From Pseudobdellovibrionaceae bacterium (lineage in GTDB: Bacteria; Bdellovibrionota; Bdellovibrionia; Bdellovibrionales; JAMPXM01), in assembly GCA_947462815.1 (NCBI GenBank), contig CANHQR010000032.1:1-39767 (forward strand): 39,767 nt of DNA, read 5' to 3'. Below, piece after piece: positions 16,297 through 24,098 of the stretch (position 1 is its first letter; each line of letters begins with the position of its first letter). The notes under the pieces are model-generated. The model was not told the DNA's origin. It was given only the letters and a program-made list of their open reading frames with translations, and ran no database searches. The position numbers were made by a program, and so were the translations under genes.

Positions 16297-18459
16297 ATGC
16301 CGAATACAAACGCTCCTGCCGTTCCATCCGCAACTGCGACTCAGACCGGGGTTGCCCCGACCTCCCCCGCCTCCCTCCAAGACGTGCGACCTCGCCTCAA
16401 GCCGGGCCAAGCTTTTGTCTCGGACGCACGTGTGATTTGGGAGCGCATCGAGGGCGCGAAGCAAGTCACGCTACCCGCCGAGATCGCGCCCATGCTGAGC
16501 CTACTGGACGGGACGCGAAGCATTCCGCAGGTGATCGAGGAGCTGCAGCGGCGATTGGGTCGCGTGCCCTTTAAGTCGTTCTTTGGCAGCTTGCAGAAAC
16601 TTCAAGCTCAAGGCTTTCTGGAAAATGCCGAGTCGCTGGCCGATCAGGGTGCTCAAGCGCGCGCGGAAATGTTCGAACGAGAGCCCGTCTGGATCTCGCG
16701 ACCTATTTTCAGCTTACCTATCATTCCGCGCATGAGTTTTGGCCGCCCCTCTCTTTTGGCGTTTTATGTGTTCGCTGCCGGATCGGCACTCATCACTCTC
16801 TTGTTTCTTTTTAATGCCTACCAAAATGGACACTTGGAAGTTCCTGGACAGTTTCTCTTTATCGATAACTCGCATGCCTTGGGTTTGGTGTTTCTCTTTG
16901 CAGCTTGCTCCATTCTGATTTCTGCGAAGACGCTGTTCAAAGCCCTGCTCTCCATTCTGCTCACAGGACGCATCAGCCAAATCCGTCTAGAACTGAATCT
17001 CTTCTCTCTCGCACTGCGATCCCACGACGAAACTCTCTATTTGGCCGGAGATCGCTGGACAGGAATCTTGGCTATGGCGGGAGTCGGCTGTTCGCAGTTT
17101 TTCTTCTTTGCCATTGCCTCCGGAGCCGCACCCCAGTGGTCACTTCTCACCGATTTGTTCTGGGTGTCGATGCTTCTCGCGCTTGTCGATCTCAATCCGT
17201 TTCGCCGCTCCGAACTCTCGAGCTTCTTCAATATCGTTTATAACCAAAGCTCGGCCGCTCACATGCTGCCCTATCTCAAGAATCGCGGTCTGTTTGCGAG
17301 CATCGGCCGCAAAGATCAGCTCGCGGATCAAGGTATTTACACGGCCTATTCGATTCTCGCCATGCTTTGGGTGATGACGGCCTACAACCTTTTCATCCAT
17401 TTGCTCAATCGCAACTACGCGCCCCTCGCTTCGAGCCTCCATCGAGGCCTCAGCGGCGATTTACCGTTGGCGGAGCTTGTGGCGAGCGGCTTGATTTTAG
17501 GCGGCTTAGTCCTGATGTCTGGCGCGATGGTGATCGATCTATTGCGCACGCTCTCACAAAACGTGCTCCACCCCTTAAGCCAGAAGCGAATTCGCGCACG
17601 CGCCTCGCGCGCCACCACATCCACGCAGATCTCTGACCCTCGCGAGTTTGCCGCAACTTTGAAGGATCTTCCGCTGTTTCAGGGACTCGCCATCGAGTCG
17701 ATTCAATTTCTGCTTGGCAAAGGCTCGATTCGTCAGGTTCCGCCCGAGGTCCACGTCATCATCCAAGAGACTGACTCCGACGAACTCTTCATTTTGTTGG
17801 ATGGCGAAGTGGCGATTCAAAAGCGCCACCCGACAGGTGCCACCTCAGAGATCGCACGGCTTCGACCCATCACCATTTTCGGCGAGAACACGTTGATGGA
17901 AAACGCCCGTCGTTCGGCCGACGTCGTCGCCACGGCCACCACTCGCCTTATTGCCATTCCTCGCTCCGCGGTCGAAGAGCTTCGGCAGATGCCCGAGTTC
18001 AAACACGATTTCGACCAGATTCTCGATCGCCTCATGCTGGGCCAATACATCGGCTCAAGCGAGCTCTTCCGCGAAGCGCCGCGCGAAGCCGTCTCTGTCT
18101 TCTTGAACGCCGGCGAACTGATGAGTCTTCCTTCGGGCCGACCTGTGATCGAACAAGGCCGAAGCGACAAAGACTTTTACCTGCTTGTACGAGGATCCGT
18201 GGACGTCATTCACGATGGTCGTGTGATCAAAACTCTTCAGCAGGGCGACTTCTTCGGCGAGATGGCACTGATCCTTAATGCGCCTCGAAACTCGACCGTG
18301 ATGACTCGCGAGAACTGTCGGCTGCTCAAACTCTCTGCCGACGCGTTCTGGGGCGTGCTCTCGCAACACGCTTCGCTCGCGCTGTTTTTGGAAACCATCT
18401 CAGAAATGCGTCAACAAGAAACCGAACACAACGGCACCGGACAAGTGCGCTTGGCCTAA
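16297..18459 (+). CDS. PqqD-like / degenerate S2P-like membrane / dual cNMP-binding protein
   Basis: This 720-residue protein has an unusual architecture. Residues about 30-108 resemble the PqqD/RRE winged-helix fold, with PRLKPGQAFVSDARVIWERI and later LLDGTRSIPQVIEEL. Residues about 150-430 hold several membrane helices laid out like the M50 (site-2 protease) proteins of peptide-maturation clusters: a helix, then LLTGRISQIRLEL, then DRWTGILAMAGV, then DLNPFRRSELSSFF. The HExxH zinc motif expected before the first block is missing (SAKTLFKALL stands there), and the usual NPxxxxDG is replaced by NPFRRSE. Two cyclic-nucleotide-binding domains follow. The first has a weakened cassette (FGENTLMENARRSADV, from about 528); the second has a canonical one (FGEMALILNAPRNSTV, from about 653). 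A GGAGG lies 14 bases before the ATG. It is probably a non-proteolytic membrane sensor. Confidence 0.8.
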   Translation: MPNTNAPAVPSATATQTGVAPTSPASLQDVRPRLKPGQAFVSDARVIWERIEGAKQVTLPAEIAPMLSLLDGTRSIPQVIEELQRRLGRVPFKSFFGSLQKLQAQGFLENAESLADQGAQARAEMFEREPVWISRPIFSLPIIPRMSFGRPSLLAFYVFAAGSALITLLFLFNAYQNGHLEVPGQFLFIDNSHALGLVFLFAACSILISAKTLFKALLSILLTGRISQIRLELNLFSLALRSHDETLYLAGDRWTGILAMAGVGCSQFFFFAIASGAAPQWSLLTDLFWVSMLLALVDLNPFRRSELSSFFNIVYNQSSAAHMLPYLKNRGLFASIGRKDQLADQGIYTAYSILAMLWVMTAYNLFIHLLNRNYAPLASSLHRGLSGDLPLAELVASGLILGGLVLMSGAMVIDLLRTLSQNVLHPLSQKRIRARASRATTSTQISDPREFAATLKDLPLFQGLAIESIQFLLGKGSIRQVPPEVHVIIQETDSDELFILLDGEVAIQKRHPTGATSEIARLRPITIFGENTLMENARRSADVVATATTRLIAIPRSAVEELRQMPEFKHDFDQILDRLMLGQYIGSSELFREAPREAVSVFLNAGELMSLPSGRPVIEQGRSDKDFYLLVRGSVDVIHDGRVIKTLQQGDFFGEMALILNAPRNSTVMTRENCRLLKLSADAFWGVLSQHASLALFLETISEMRQQETEHNGTGQVRLA

Positions 18460-18528
18460 ACGTGGACGTCAAGGGGCGCGAACGAACATCCGTCACCCTT
18501 TGACGAACTGGCCACAAGGAGAGTTGAA

Positions 18529-18921
18529 ATGATCGAAGCCATTGCTAAATCTATTCCCGTTGTCACGATGGCCGGCGGCGCCGCAGCCTCCAGCGATGAG
18601 ATTAAAGCGCAAATTCAAAAGGTCATCGAAACAACGAAAGTGATCGCCACCCAGCAGGAAGTGAATGACATCGCCAAGATGATCTACCTGGATACGATCG
18701 ATGGCTCACACCCCAAAGTCTCCGAATTCGCGGCCTATCTTCAACGCAACATGATGACCAAAAACAATATCCAGCGCGACACGAGCAAAGACCAGTGGGG
18801 CACGGCCTACGTGCTTCGCTACGACAAAAACAAAAATGAACTGCGCGTCTCTTCAGCCGGGCCCGACATGAAATTGAACACACCCGACGACATTATTGCG
18901 GCCTATCCCTACAAGCCCTGA
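18529..18921 (+). CDS. Small pseudopilin-like (GspG C-terminal type) protein
   Basis: This 130-residue protein has a C-terminal half like the globular end of the type II secretion pseudopilin GspG: KDQWGTAYVLRYD followed by ELRVSSAGPDMKLNTPDDI, the loop that binds calcium in GspG. The N-terminus lacks the prepilin motif and the long hydrophobic helix. It has only a short mild segment, IPVVTMAGGAAASSDE, followed by a helix. A strong ribosome site (AAGGAG) precedes the ATG. It lies 69 bases after the PqqD/cNMP gene on the same strand, and a hairpin follows it, so the two look like an operon. It could be a client of the upstream membrane protein; that is inference. No other secretion-system gene is in the window. 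Confidence 0.75.
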   Translation: MIEAIAKSIPVVTMAGGAAASSDEIKAQIQKVIETTKVIATQQEVNDIAKMIYLDTIDGSHPKVSEFAAYLQRNMMTKNNIQRDTSKDQWGTAYVLRYDKNKNELRVSSAGPDMKLNTPDDIIAAYPYKP

Positions 18922-18935
18922 ACCCGTAAACCCCC

Positions 18936-18973
18936 AAGCCTGAACCTGTCCCGATCAAGACGGGTTGAGGCTT
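18936..18973. terminator. Bidirectional hairpin between convergent genes
   Basis: AAGCCT, AACC and GTC on the left pair with GAC, GGTT and AGGCTT on the right around an 8-base loop, with two single-base mismatches between the stem blocks. It lies between the stop of the pseudopilin-like gene and the stop of the hydrolase gene, and overlaps the latter by two bases. There is no clear T-run, so it may terminate weakly or protect 3' ends. Confidence 0.65.
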
Positions 18974-19736
18974 AAGCCTCGGCGCGCGACCACACTTCCA
19001 AACTTCGATCGACAGCCAATTGCGCAGACACCGGCTCATAATCAGGATGACCACAGCGATTGAATCCGTGACCAGCCGGATAGACGAACACAGGATGCGC
19101 GCCTTGGGCCTCGCGCACCGCTTGTACCTGCTCGAGCGGAATGAGCCCGTCGTGCTCGCCATAGTGAAACACGCCAGGAACCGGGGCGACCTCTGCGCGA
19201 AAATCGTAGACCGCTCGGCCATAGTAACTCACAAAGGCATCCGGACGCTCATGCCCACGCCCACGCGACGCCGATAAAAATGCCACAGCACCGCCCCAGC
19301 AGTAGCCTAAACTCATCACGAGATTGGGCTCGCCCAGGTCTCGAAGGCGCTCGCGCAGCTCGCCGATCACCCGTCCGGTGACTTTGGCCGCCACCTCAAA
19401 ACCGAGGGTCTGCGCGAGGCCCCGGCCGACGACAAAGTCCCGATCTCGATACGCGAGCTCAGGCCCCCGACCGTTCACGTCACGCACCACGAGCTCAAAG
19501 TAGGCCGGAGCCCACACGCGAAAGCCTCGCGAAGCCCAAAGTGCGGCATCCGCGCGAATGTGCGCGTTGAGGCCGAAAATTTCTTGGATCAAAACGAGGC
19601 CGCCGCGCACATCCTGGCCTGGGGGCGGCTGAAACTCCGCGATCTGCAACGAGGTGTAAGGTCCCGCTGACCAAGGGGTGAGTGCCTCATTGACGTCGGG
19701 GGAAGACTGGGTCGGCCAAGGGATCGCAATTCGCAT
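18972..19736 (-). CDS. Dienelactone hydrolase family protein
   Basis: This is an alpha/beta hydrolase of the dienelactone hydrolase family with a Cys-Asp-His triad: the nucleophile elbow LGYCWGG, the acid in GEHDGLIP and the base in YPAGHGFNR. The N-terminal GLVLIQEIFGLNAHIR block is also characteristic. The start is taken at an ATG at 19736 (254 residues). The frame is open to a TTG at 19793, but the extra 19 residues are not family-like. Neither start has a strong ribosome site. There is no signal peptide, so it is cytoplasmic. It stands alone, divergent from yceD, and the natural substrate cannot be told from the sequence. Confidence 0.9.
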   Translation of the reverse strand: MRIAIPWPTQSSPDVNEALTPWSAGPYTSLQIAEFQPPPGQDVRGGLVLIQEIFGLNAHIRADAALWASRGFRVWAPAYFELVVRDVNGRGPELAYRDRDFVVGRGLAQTLGFEVAAKVTGRVIGELRERLRDLGEPNLVMSLGYCWGGAVAFLSASRGRGHERPDAFVSYYGRAVYDFRAEVAPVPGVFHYGEHDGLIPLEQVQAVREAQGAHPVFVYPAGHGFNRCGHPDYEPVSAQLAVDRSLEVWSRAEA

Positions 19737-19847
19737 GGCTCTGGATATCCCACGAAAGCCTTCCTCAGCCACCACAAATTCAGCGACGACCAAGGCCCTC
19801 GGAGTGTTTCAGATCCATCGGATCCATCGGGTGCGCGACAATTTACA

Positions 19848-19874
19848 CCCTGTCGAACACGGTCTTTGACAGGG
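19848..19874. promoter_or_regulatory. Inverted repeat overlapping a TTGACA box upstream of yceD
   Basis: CCCTGTC (19848-19854) and GACAGGG (19868-19874) form a perfect 7-base inverted repeat with a 13-base spacer. The right arm overlaps TTGACA at 19866-19871, a perfect -35 element pointing at yceD. The hexamer 17 bases further on (TTAGCC) is a poor -10. A direct duplication GATCCATCG lies just upstream at 19812-19829. The arrangement suggests an operator over a promoter, but the weak -10 makes it uncertain. Confidence 0.35.
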
Positions 19875-19904
19875 GCGATGGCGCGGCTTTAGCCTGCGCG
19901 GCCT

Positions 19905-20489
19905 ATGCGTATTCGATTGAGCGAAATTCCTGAGGATGGACGACAGTTCACTTTCAACCGAGAGACCGGTGAATTGAACGAGGCCCTTCGCGACCTCATT
20001 GATCAGGCTCCGTACAAAGTTGAATTTGAAATTCGCCCGCTCGGCAACGCTTACCAGCTCCAAGGTAAGCTCATCACTCAGCTCACCGAGACCTGTTCGC
20101 TCTGCGGCTGGGACCTGCACTTGCCGCTCACCAAAGATATCAACGAAATTCTGGTGGATGAACCCGCCGCCGATCGCGAGACCCACCACGTGCACGGCAA
20201 TCAGTCGGTGAACTTCCTCAACGAAGGCCCATCGATGACACCCGTGCAGAATGAAACCTTCGATGCCGCCGAGTACGTGCACGAAGTGATTGCCCTCGCT
20301 GAGCCGCTCTATCCGAGCTGTGGCGACCCCGACTGTGAACACTTGGATGAAGCTCGCCGAAAACGCGAGGAATTGGCCGCGGAGTTTGCGCGAGCCGACG
20401 AGAACACCAATCCCTTCGCACAGCTCAAAGATGAGCTCGTGAAAATCCCGTCCCAGCCCAAGCCCACACCGAAAAACAAAAAGCACTGA
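19905..20489 (+). CDS. yceD: YceD/DUF177 family protein
   Basis: This 194-residue protein belongs to the DUF177/YceD family, which is linked to 23S rRNA and ribosomal protein L32 metabolism. Its core is YQLQGKLITQLTETCSLCGW followed by LPLTKDINEILV and, after a variable loop, AAEYVHEVIALAEPLYPSC. Cysteines C64/C67 and C139/C144 form two pairs that could bind a metal. The tail is Lys/Pro-rich. In most bacteria the next gene is rpmF (L32), but here a terminator hairpin follows at once and rpmF is absent from the window. A TTGACA lies 39 bases before the ATG, so the leader must be very short if that box is used. Confidence 0.88.
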   Translation: MRIRLSEIPEDGRQFTFNRETGELNEALRDLIDQAPYKVEFEIRPLGNAYQLQGKLITQLTETCSLCGWDLHLPLTKDINEILVDEPAADRETHHVHGNQSVNFLNEGPSMTPVQNETFDAAEYVHEVIALAEPLYPSCGDPDCEHLDEARRKREELAAEFARADENTNPFAQLKDELVKIPSQPKPTPKNKKH

Positions 20490-20510
20490 GGCCCAGCGGA
20501 CCTCAAAAAG

Positions 20511-20544
20511 AAACCGCCTCGGCTCTTGCGAGCAGCGGCGGTTT
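20511..20544. terminator. Terminator hairpin after yceD
   Basis: AAACCGCC (20511-20518) pairs perfectly with GGCGGTTT (20537-20544), and an inner GCTC/GAGC pair with a TTGC loop stiffens the top. The A-rich left flank (CAAAAAGAAA) becomes a U-run on the minus-strand transcript, so it could serve both yceD and the remnant on the other strand. Confidence 0.75.
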
Positions 20545-20552
20545 GGAAACTC

Positions 20553-20792
20553 TCACTCTTTGGGCCAACGCTCAGACTTGTTGATCAAGTTTTGAAGCTC
20601 AGCTTGTGGAGTGTTGACCCCGTAAAGGGTAATCCAAAAACCAAAGTCGAAGCTCTGTCCGGCACGCTCGATCGAGATGAGGCTTTGCCTCAGGGAGGCT
20701 GGGCCAGATCCACGACCTAGGGCTGGATCACCGCGACGTCTTTAGTTCAGGACCTCCTTCACGGTGGTCCAAGTTCGACATAAGTCGTTCAT
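20553..20792 (-). pseudogene. Small gene interrupted by an in-frame stop
   Basis: On the minus strand AGGAGGT precedes an ATG at 20792 with near-ideal spacing. The frame reads 16 codons beginning MNDLCRTWTTVKEV, then TAA. The same frame continues for 62 more codons to TGA at 20553. The second part looks like real protein: SLISIERAGQSFDFGFW, then ITLYGVNTPQAELQNL, then INKSERWPKE. No start codon exists after the TAA in this frame. Possible explanations are a nonsense mutation, compensating frameshifts around the stop (a neighbouring frame reads KDVAVIQP there), or stop-codon readthrough. The product family is unknown. The yceD-side hairpin lies just past its end. Confidence 0.45.
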
Positions 20793-20982
20793 TGGCACCA
20801 CCTCCTCTCCCGGCACATACACCTAGGACTAGGATAATCTTTAGCCCTTGGTCGGCACAAGAGCTTCGCTACGAACTCGACTCTAAATCCAAGAAAAATT
20901 GAGCGACACTAGAGAGAGTCGGCCCCCGAAACACTCGCATAGGACGAGAAGTGCGGCTCAGGGCCATTTTTGAGGAGTCATT

Positions 20983-21663
20983 GTGAACGACGCTCGCCTG
21001 GAAGCTTTTTGTAAACTGGGAACTCAAGCCGATCAGCACACTCGGGCCCATCGCCATCGCGATGCGCTCAAGTCTTATCAAGAGATCTTAACGGAAGTGG
21101 AAAAGACAGGTGAGCTCGATTCCTACTTGCTCGCCAAGATCACACTCGGGGCTCTGCGCGCTCACGTAAAAACGGGCGACTTTCAACAAGCCATTGAAAT
21201 TTGGAATGCGCATATGGACGAGTCCCTCTGGGGCATCGGCATTTATGCTCTCGAGAACGCGCAGACAAAAATTGAAGATTTGGTCCTTTACGACATGCTT
21301 TGTGCGTTCTTGCACACGCTCGTCGAAGGCGATCGACGCGAATCCATCAAGGCCGTGAACCTCTACATGTCGCGAGTGTGCGAGCATGCCTTTGAAGCCG
21401 GCGATAAGCCTTTGATCGTGCAGGCGATCTCGAACTGGAAGTCCCACCTGAAGGAGATCTGTGGCGGCTCCATCCCCATGGGCGACGCCAAAAATCTAAT
21501 TCAGTTCGAAAAGCGCTTTGGCGAGGTGGTCAAACCACGAAGCATCGACTTCCCTCTCCCTGCAGAGTGGGAAAAGCCCGGCGATTTCCGCGAGACCTCG
21601 ACCGTCGTCGCCAAGCGCGCCCTCGTCGAACGCGTCGAAGGCAAAAAGAAAAAACGCGCGTAA
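20983..21663 (+). CDS. Helical-repeat (TPR-like) protein, unknown
   Basis: This 226-residue cytoplasmic protein is almost entirely helical. Helix pairs such as RDALKSYQEILTEVEKTG, LLAKITLGALRAHVKTGDFQ and QAIEIWNAHMDESLWG have the spacing of TPR-type repeats, without strict consensus. The C-terminal 50 residues are basic, ending in GKKKKRA. The start is a GTG with GAGGAG five bases upstream. It is preceded by about 190 bases with no gene on this strand and followed by a weak hairpin with a T-run. The role is probably protein-protein interaction; no partner is suggested by the context. Confidence 0.75.
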   Translation: MNDARLEAFCKLGTQADQHTRAHRHRDALKSYQEILTEVEKTGELDSYLLAKITLGALRAHVKTGDFQQAIEIWNAHMDESLWGIGIYALENAQTKIEDLVLYDMLCAFLHTLVEGDRRESIKAVNLYMSRVCEHAFEAGDKPLIVQAISNWKSHLKEICGGSIPMGDAKNLIQFEKRFGEVVKPRSIDFPLPAEWEKPGDFRETSTVVAKRALVERVEGKKKKRA

Positions 21664-21683
21664 GTTTTCTCGGAAACCTTTTT
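21664..21683 (+). terminator. Weak hairpin with T-run after the TPR-like gene
   Basis: GTTTT (21664-21668) pairs with GAAAC (21673-21677) around a CTCG tetraloop, followed by CC and five T residues. The stem is short and AT-rich, so termination would be modest. It immediately follows the stop codon. Confidence 0.4.
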
Positions 21684-21741
21684 CGAAACGTTGGCTGTTG
21701 CGTTCTCTGTTACTTTTTCTGATGGGTTCTTTGGGGCTCTC

Positions 21742-22449
21742 TCACGATCTTGAAGAGGCCGCTTTCCGATTCTCCATGTGGCGCCGCATTCGCTGCGCCA
21801 CCTTCTCCGCAATGGCCTCTAAAACCACCCCCATGAGAGCTCGAGGCAGCGGCAACTCCGGCGACTTGTGATCGACAAATAGAGCCACTTGCGTGACCTC
21901 GCCTTGCATCTTGGGCGCGAACGCCAAACGCCCTTTGAGTCCCAGAAAATGTCCCTCGATCACTTCGAAGAAAAGCTCGCGCTCCGACTGAATCTCGCGG
22001 GATCGCATCGCCAGCTTCATCTCCGTCACGTACCCGAGAGCCACCATGGCCAAAAAGAGCTCGCTTTTCTCAGCCGACCATACAGCTTTTTGAAAATGCT
22101 CGCTGATCTCAGGCAGGCGTGCGTAATCCTGAGCGATGCGAAATGCTTCGTCGGGACTGGCTTTGACCCAACCCGCACCCTGGATCTGAAAGTGGTCTTC
22201 GGGCCGGTCCGAGCTCCCGGTGCGCTCCACTTTAGAGGACACCACAATTCGACGATCCTCGCGCATCGCCTCAATGAGCTGGGGTTTTTTCTCCCAAAAT
22301 CCGGCCAAGGCCTTGCCCCGCTGAGCTTCCCCAGCGCGTTCATCGCTCAGCGCGAGGACTCCGGCTCTCGCAGTAGGCCTCGGGACTCCCGCTAAAGTGA
22401 TCACTAACGCAAGGCGCAGAACTGCGAGGCGTCGGCTAGCACATTTCAT
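21742..22449 (-). CDS. Exported START/SRPBCC-like protein
   Basis: This 235-residue protein starts with a signal peptide (basic MKCASRR, then VLRLALVITLAG, cleavage likely after ARA near 29). The mature part has the order of a START-like fold: IQGAGWVKASPDEAFRIAQD, YARLPEISEHFQKA, a run of strands, and a C-terminal helix LMGVVLEAIAEKVAQRMRRH. It is probably periplasmic or outer-membrane associated and may bind a lipid. It is divergent from pgsA with 71 bases between, which hints at a link to lipid metabolism but proves nothing. It has no overall similarity that I can see to the cytoplasmic SRPBCC protein at 12958-13395. Confidence 0.75.
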   Translation of the reverse strand: MKCASRRLAVLRLALVITLAGVPRPTARAGVLALSDERAGEAQRGKALAGFWEKKPQLIEAMREDRRIVVSSKVERTGSSDRPEDHFQIQGAGWVKASPDEAFRIAQDYARLPEISEHFQKAVWSAEKSELFLAMVALGYVTEMKLAMRSREIQSERELFFEVIEGHFLGLKGRLAFAPKMQGEVTQVALFVDHKSPELPLPRALMGVVLEAIAEKVAQRMRRHMENRKAASSRS

Positions 22450-22520
22450 CTTGAAAAGCCTAAACTGGGCGCATTAGGAAATCCAGATCTCGATCCGCTC
22501 CGGATTGGCGAGGTTCACTG

Positions 22521-23138
22521 ATGTCCACAGCCCCATCGACAAACTCCGCGTCCCCTTCGCCTGCGACAGGTTGGCGCTTGTCCTTTCCGATGTGGCTGAC
22601 GATGAGCCGCATGCTTTTGGCTGCGGTCATGATGAGCACCATGCAGTTCATTTCCCCGCCCTGGAACGGCTGGATCTCGGCGGCGATCTTCATTTTCGCC
22701 GCACTCACCGATTGGTGGGATGGTTACTTTGCGCGTCGGTGGAATGCGACGAGCAACATGGGCAAGTTCATGGACCCCATTGCCGACAAAGTACTGGTGT
22801 CGACAACTCTGATCATTTTGATCCCCGATGGCCGAGTCCACCCTTTCCTCGTTGTCCTCCTCCTCAATCGCGACATTCTGATTGGCGGCCTGCGATCTGT
22901 GGCGGCGGCCGAACAGCTGATCATCGACGCCAAGCCCTCGGGTAAGTGGAAGACGGCCGTGCAAATGTCCGCCATCCCTGTCCTCTTGGTCGGTCCGCCC
23001 AATTTGGGCGGCGTACCGATCACCGACATAGCCCATGTTGTGCTCTGGTTGAGCGCGGGCCTCAGTCTTTATTCAGCTTGGGAATACTTGCAGCTGTATC
23101 GCAGCCGACAACGAAAAGGGCGCAGCAGCAGCACATAA
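22521..23138 (+). CDS. pgsA: CDP-alcohol phosphatidyltransferase (PgsA-like)
   Basis: This is a membrane enzyme of the CDP-alcohol phosphatidyltransferase family, most likely phosphatidylglycerophosphate synthase, which makes the precursor of phosphatidylglycerol. The full catalytic signature is present: D64, D67, G68, A71, R72, G81, D85 and D89 in TDWWDGYFARR and GKFMDPIADK. The 205 residues include about five membrane helices and a disordered Ser/Pro N-terminal stretch of about 15 residues. GAGG lies seven bases before the ATG. PgsA is favoured over phosphatidylserine synthase by size and by the MDPIADKVLV sequence, but the alcohol substrate is inferred. Confidence 0.9.
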   Translation: MSTAPSTNSASPSPATGWRLSFPMWLTMSRMLLAAVMMSTMQFISPPWNGWISAAIFIFAALTDWWDGYFARRWNATSNMGKFMDPIADKVLVSTTLIILIPDGRVHPFLVVLLLNRDILIGGLRSVAAAEQLIIDAKPSGKWKTAVQMSAIPVLLVGPPNLGGVPITDIAHVVLWLSAGLSLYSAWEYLQLYRSRQRKGRSSST

Positions 23139-23213
23139 TTCGAGCAGTATCCCCCGATCCCGCCCCTAAACCGCACTCGCCAGGTCGGTTCATTCATCTT
23201 CGCTTTGCACACC

Positions 23214-23241
23214 TTGACAGCCTGGCACCTCGCCCGATACC
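23214..23241 (+). promoter_or_regulatory. Promoter of the tRNA-Gly gene
   Basis: A perfect TTGACA (23214-23219) is followed after 16 bases by GATACC (23236-23241), which keeps three of six -10 consensus positions. The tRNA begins 20 bases further on, so a short 5' leader is expected. Confidence 0.6.
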
Positions 23242-23260
23242 TTGGACCCTCGTTTGGGGC

Positions 23261-23337
23261 GCGGGTGTAGCTCAGTTGGCTAGAGCGATACCTTGCCAAG
23301 GTATAGGTCGACGGTTCGAGCCCGTTCACCCGCTCCA
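23261..23337 (+). tRNA. tRNA-Gly (anticodon GCC)
   Basis: All arms fold. The acceptor GCGGGTG pairs with CACCCGC. A D-arm GCTC...GAGC follows. The anticodon stem ATACC/GGTAT holds the loop TTGCCAA, with GCC at 23295-23297. The T-arm GACGG/CCGTT holds TTCGAGC. The discriminator is T and CCA is encoded at 23335-23337. It reads glycine codons GGC and GGU. It stands alone between pgsA and arsC with its own promoter. Confidence 0.97.
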
Positions 23338-23642
23338 ATTTCTGTCTGCCTCACGCTTCTGCCTCCTAGACGGTCCAACTCCGACGCAGTTAAAAACTAA
23401 GAGAAAACTTCTATAAGAAGGATCCTCGAGAGCTTGTGGGCTTTTTGACGGCCGCGATGAGCGCCGATGGCCCAACGGTCGAACTCGTCCGCCTGCCTCT
23501 GCGGCCGGCAATGAGCATCTCAGCGGTTTTCCCTTCAAAGATGAAGCCCAGGTTGAGCCTTTCTTCTCAACTCATTCCTAACTTGTTGACCGAATCAGGG
23601 GTTCGTAGGTTCCGACCCAACAACCTCTGGAGGCAAAACCAC
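23338..23642 (+). other. Gap between tRNA-Gly and arsC
   Basis: These 305 bases hold no gene I can support. The arsC frame stays open upstream to 23436, but those residues are not family-like. No arsR gene and no ArsR-type operator half-sites are evident. A small CTTCT/AGAAG palindrome at 23409-23422 is too weak to call a terminator. The last bases contain the arsC ribosome site GGAGG. Confidence 0.5.
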
Positions 23643-24098
23643 GTGACGAAGCGAAAGGTTCTCTTTATGTGCGTCGCCAATTCAGCGCGAAGCCAAATGG
23701 CCGAAGGCCTGGCCCGCAAGCTTTGGCCTCACACCCAAGTTTGGAGCGCAGGCTCAGCACCCAAGAGTGTGAACCCCTTTGCCGTGATCGCGCTTCGCGA
23801 AATCGGAATCGACATCTCAGATCAACACTCCAAGTCCGTCGATGATTTGGGGACTGAGGTGAAGAGCCAACTCACCCACATAATCACCTTGTGTGCTGAA
23901 GAGGTCTGCCCGACCGTGTACGCACCACAGGCACAGCGTCTCCATTGGCCTTTTGCAGATCCCGCGGCAGATCCCGCGCCTTCTCCTGAAGCCGATTTGA
24001 CTGATGAAGAGCAGTTGCAACGCTTTCGCGAAGCTCGCGACGCGATTCGCTCGAAACTCATCGAGTATAGCGCTTCAACAGAGAATCATCGTGCATAG
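23643..24098 (+). CDS. arsC: Arsenate reductase (low-molecular-weight phosphatase type)
   Basis: This protein of about 151 residues reduces arsenate to arsenite, probably with thioredoxin. The phosphatase-like loop CVANSARSQ has C10 and R16 (C-x5-R), and the redox cysteines are in [25 protein letters not shown] is characteristic of thioredoxin-coupled ArsC rather than of a tyrosine phosphatase. The GTG at 23643 is preferred because GGAGG lies 9 bases before it and the protein then begins at the normal place. The stop overlaps the aquaporin-like gene by 8 bases, so the two are one unit. No regulator or ArsB/Acr3 pump gene is adjacent. Confidence 0.92.
   Translation: MTKRKVLFMCVANSARSQMAEGLARKLWPHTQVWSAGSAPKSVNPFAVIALREIGIDISDQHSKSVDDLGTEVKSQLTHIITLCAEEVCPTVYAPQAQRLHWPFADPAADPAPSPEADLTDEEQLQRFREARDAIRSKLIEYSASTENHRA

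Noticed and set aside
23590-23625. T-arm-like sequence (GGTTCGTAGG...CCGACCC) before arsC
   Set aside because: No acceptor or anticodon arm can be built around it, so it is neither a tRNA nor a demonstrable attachment site.
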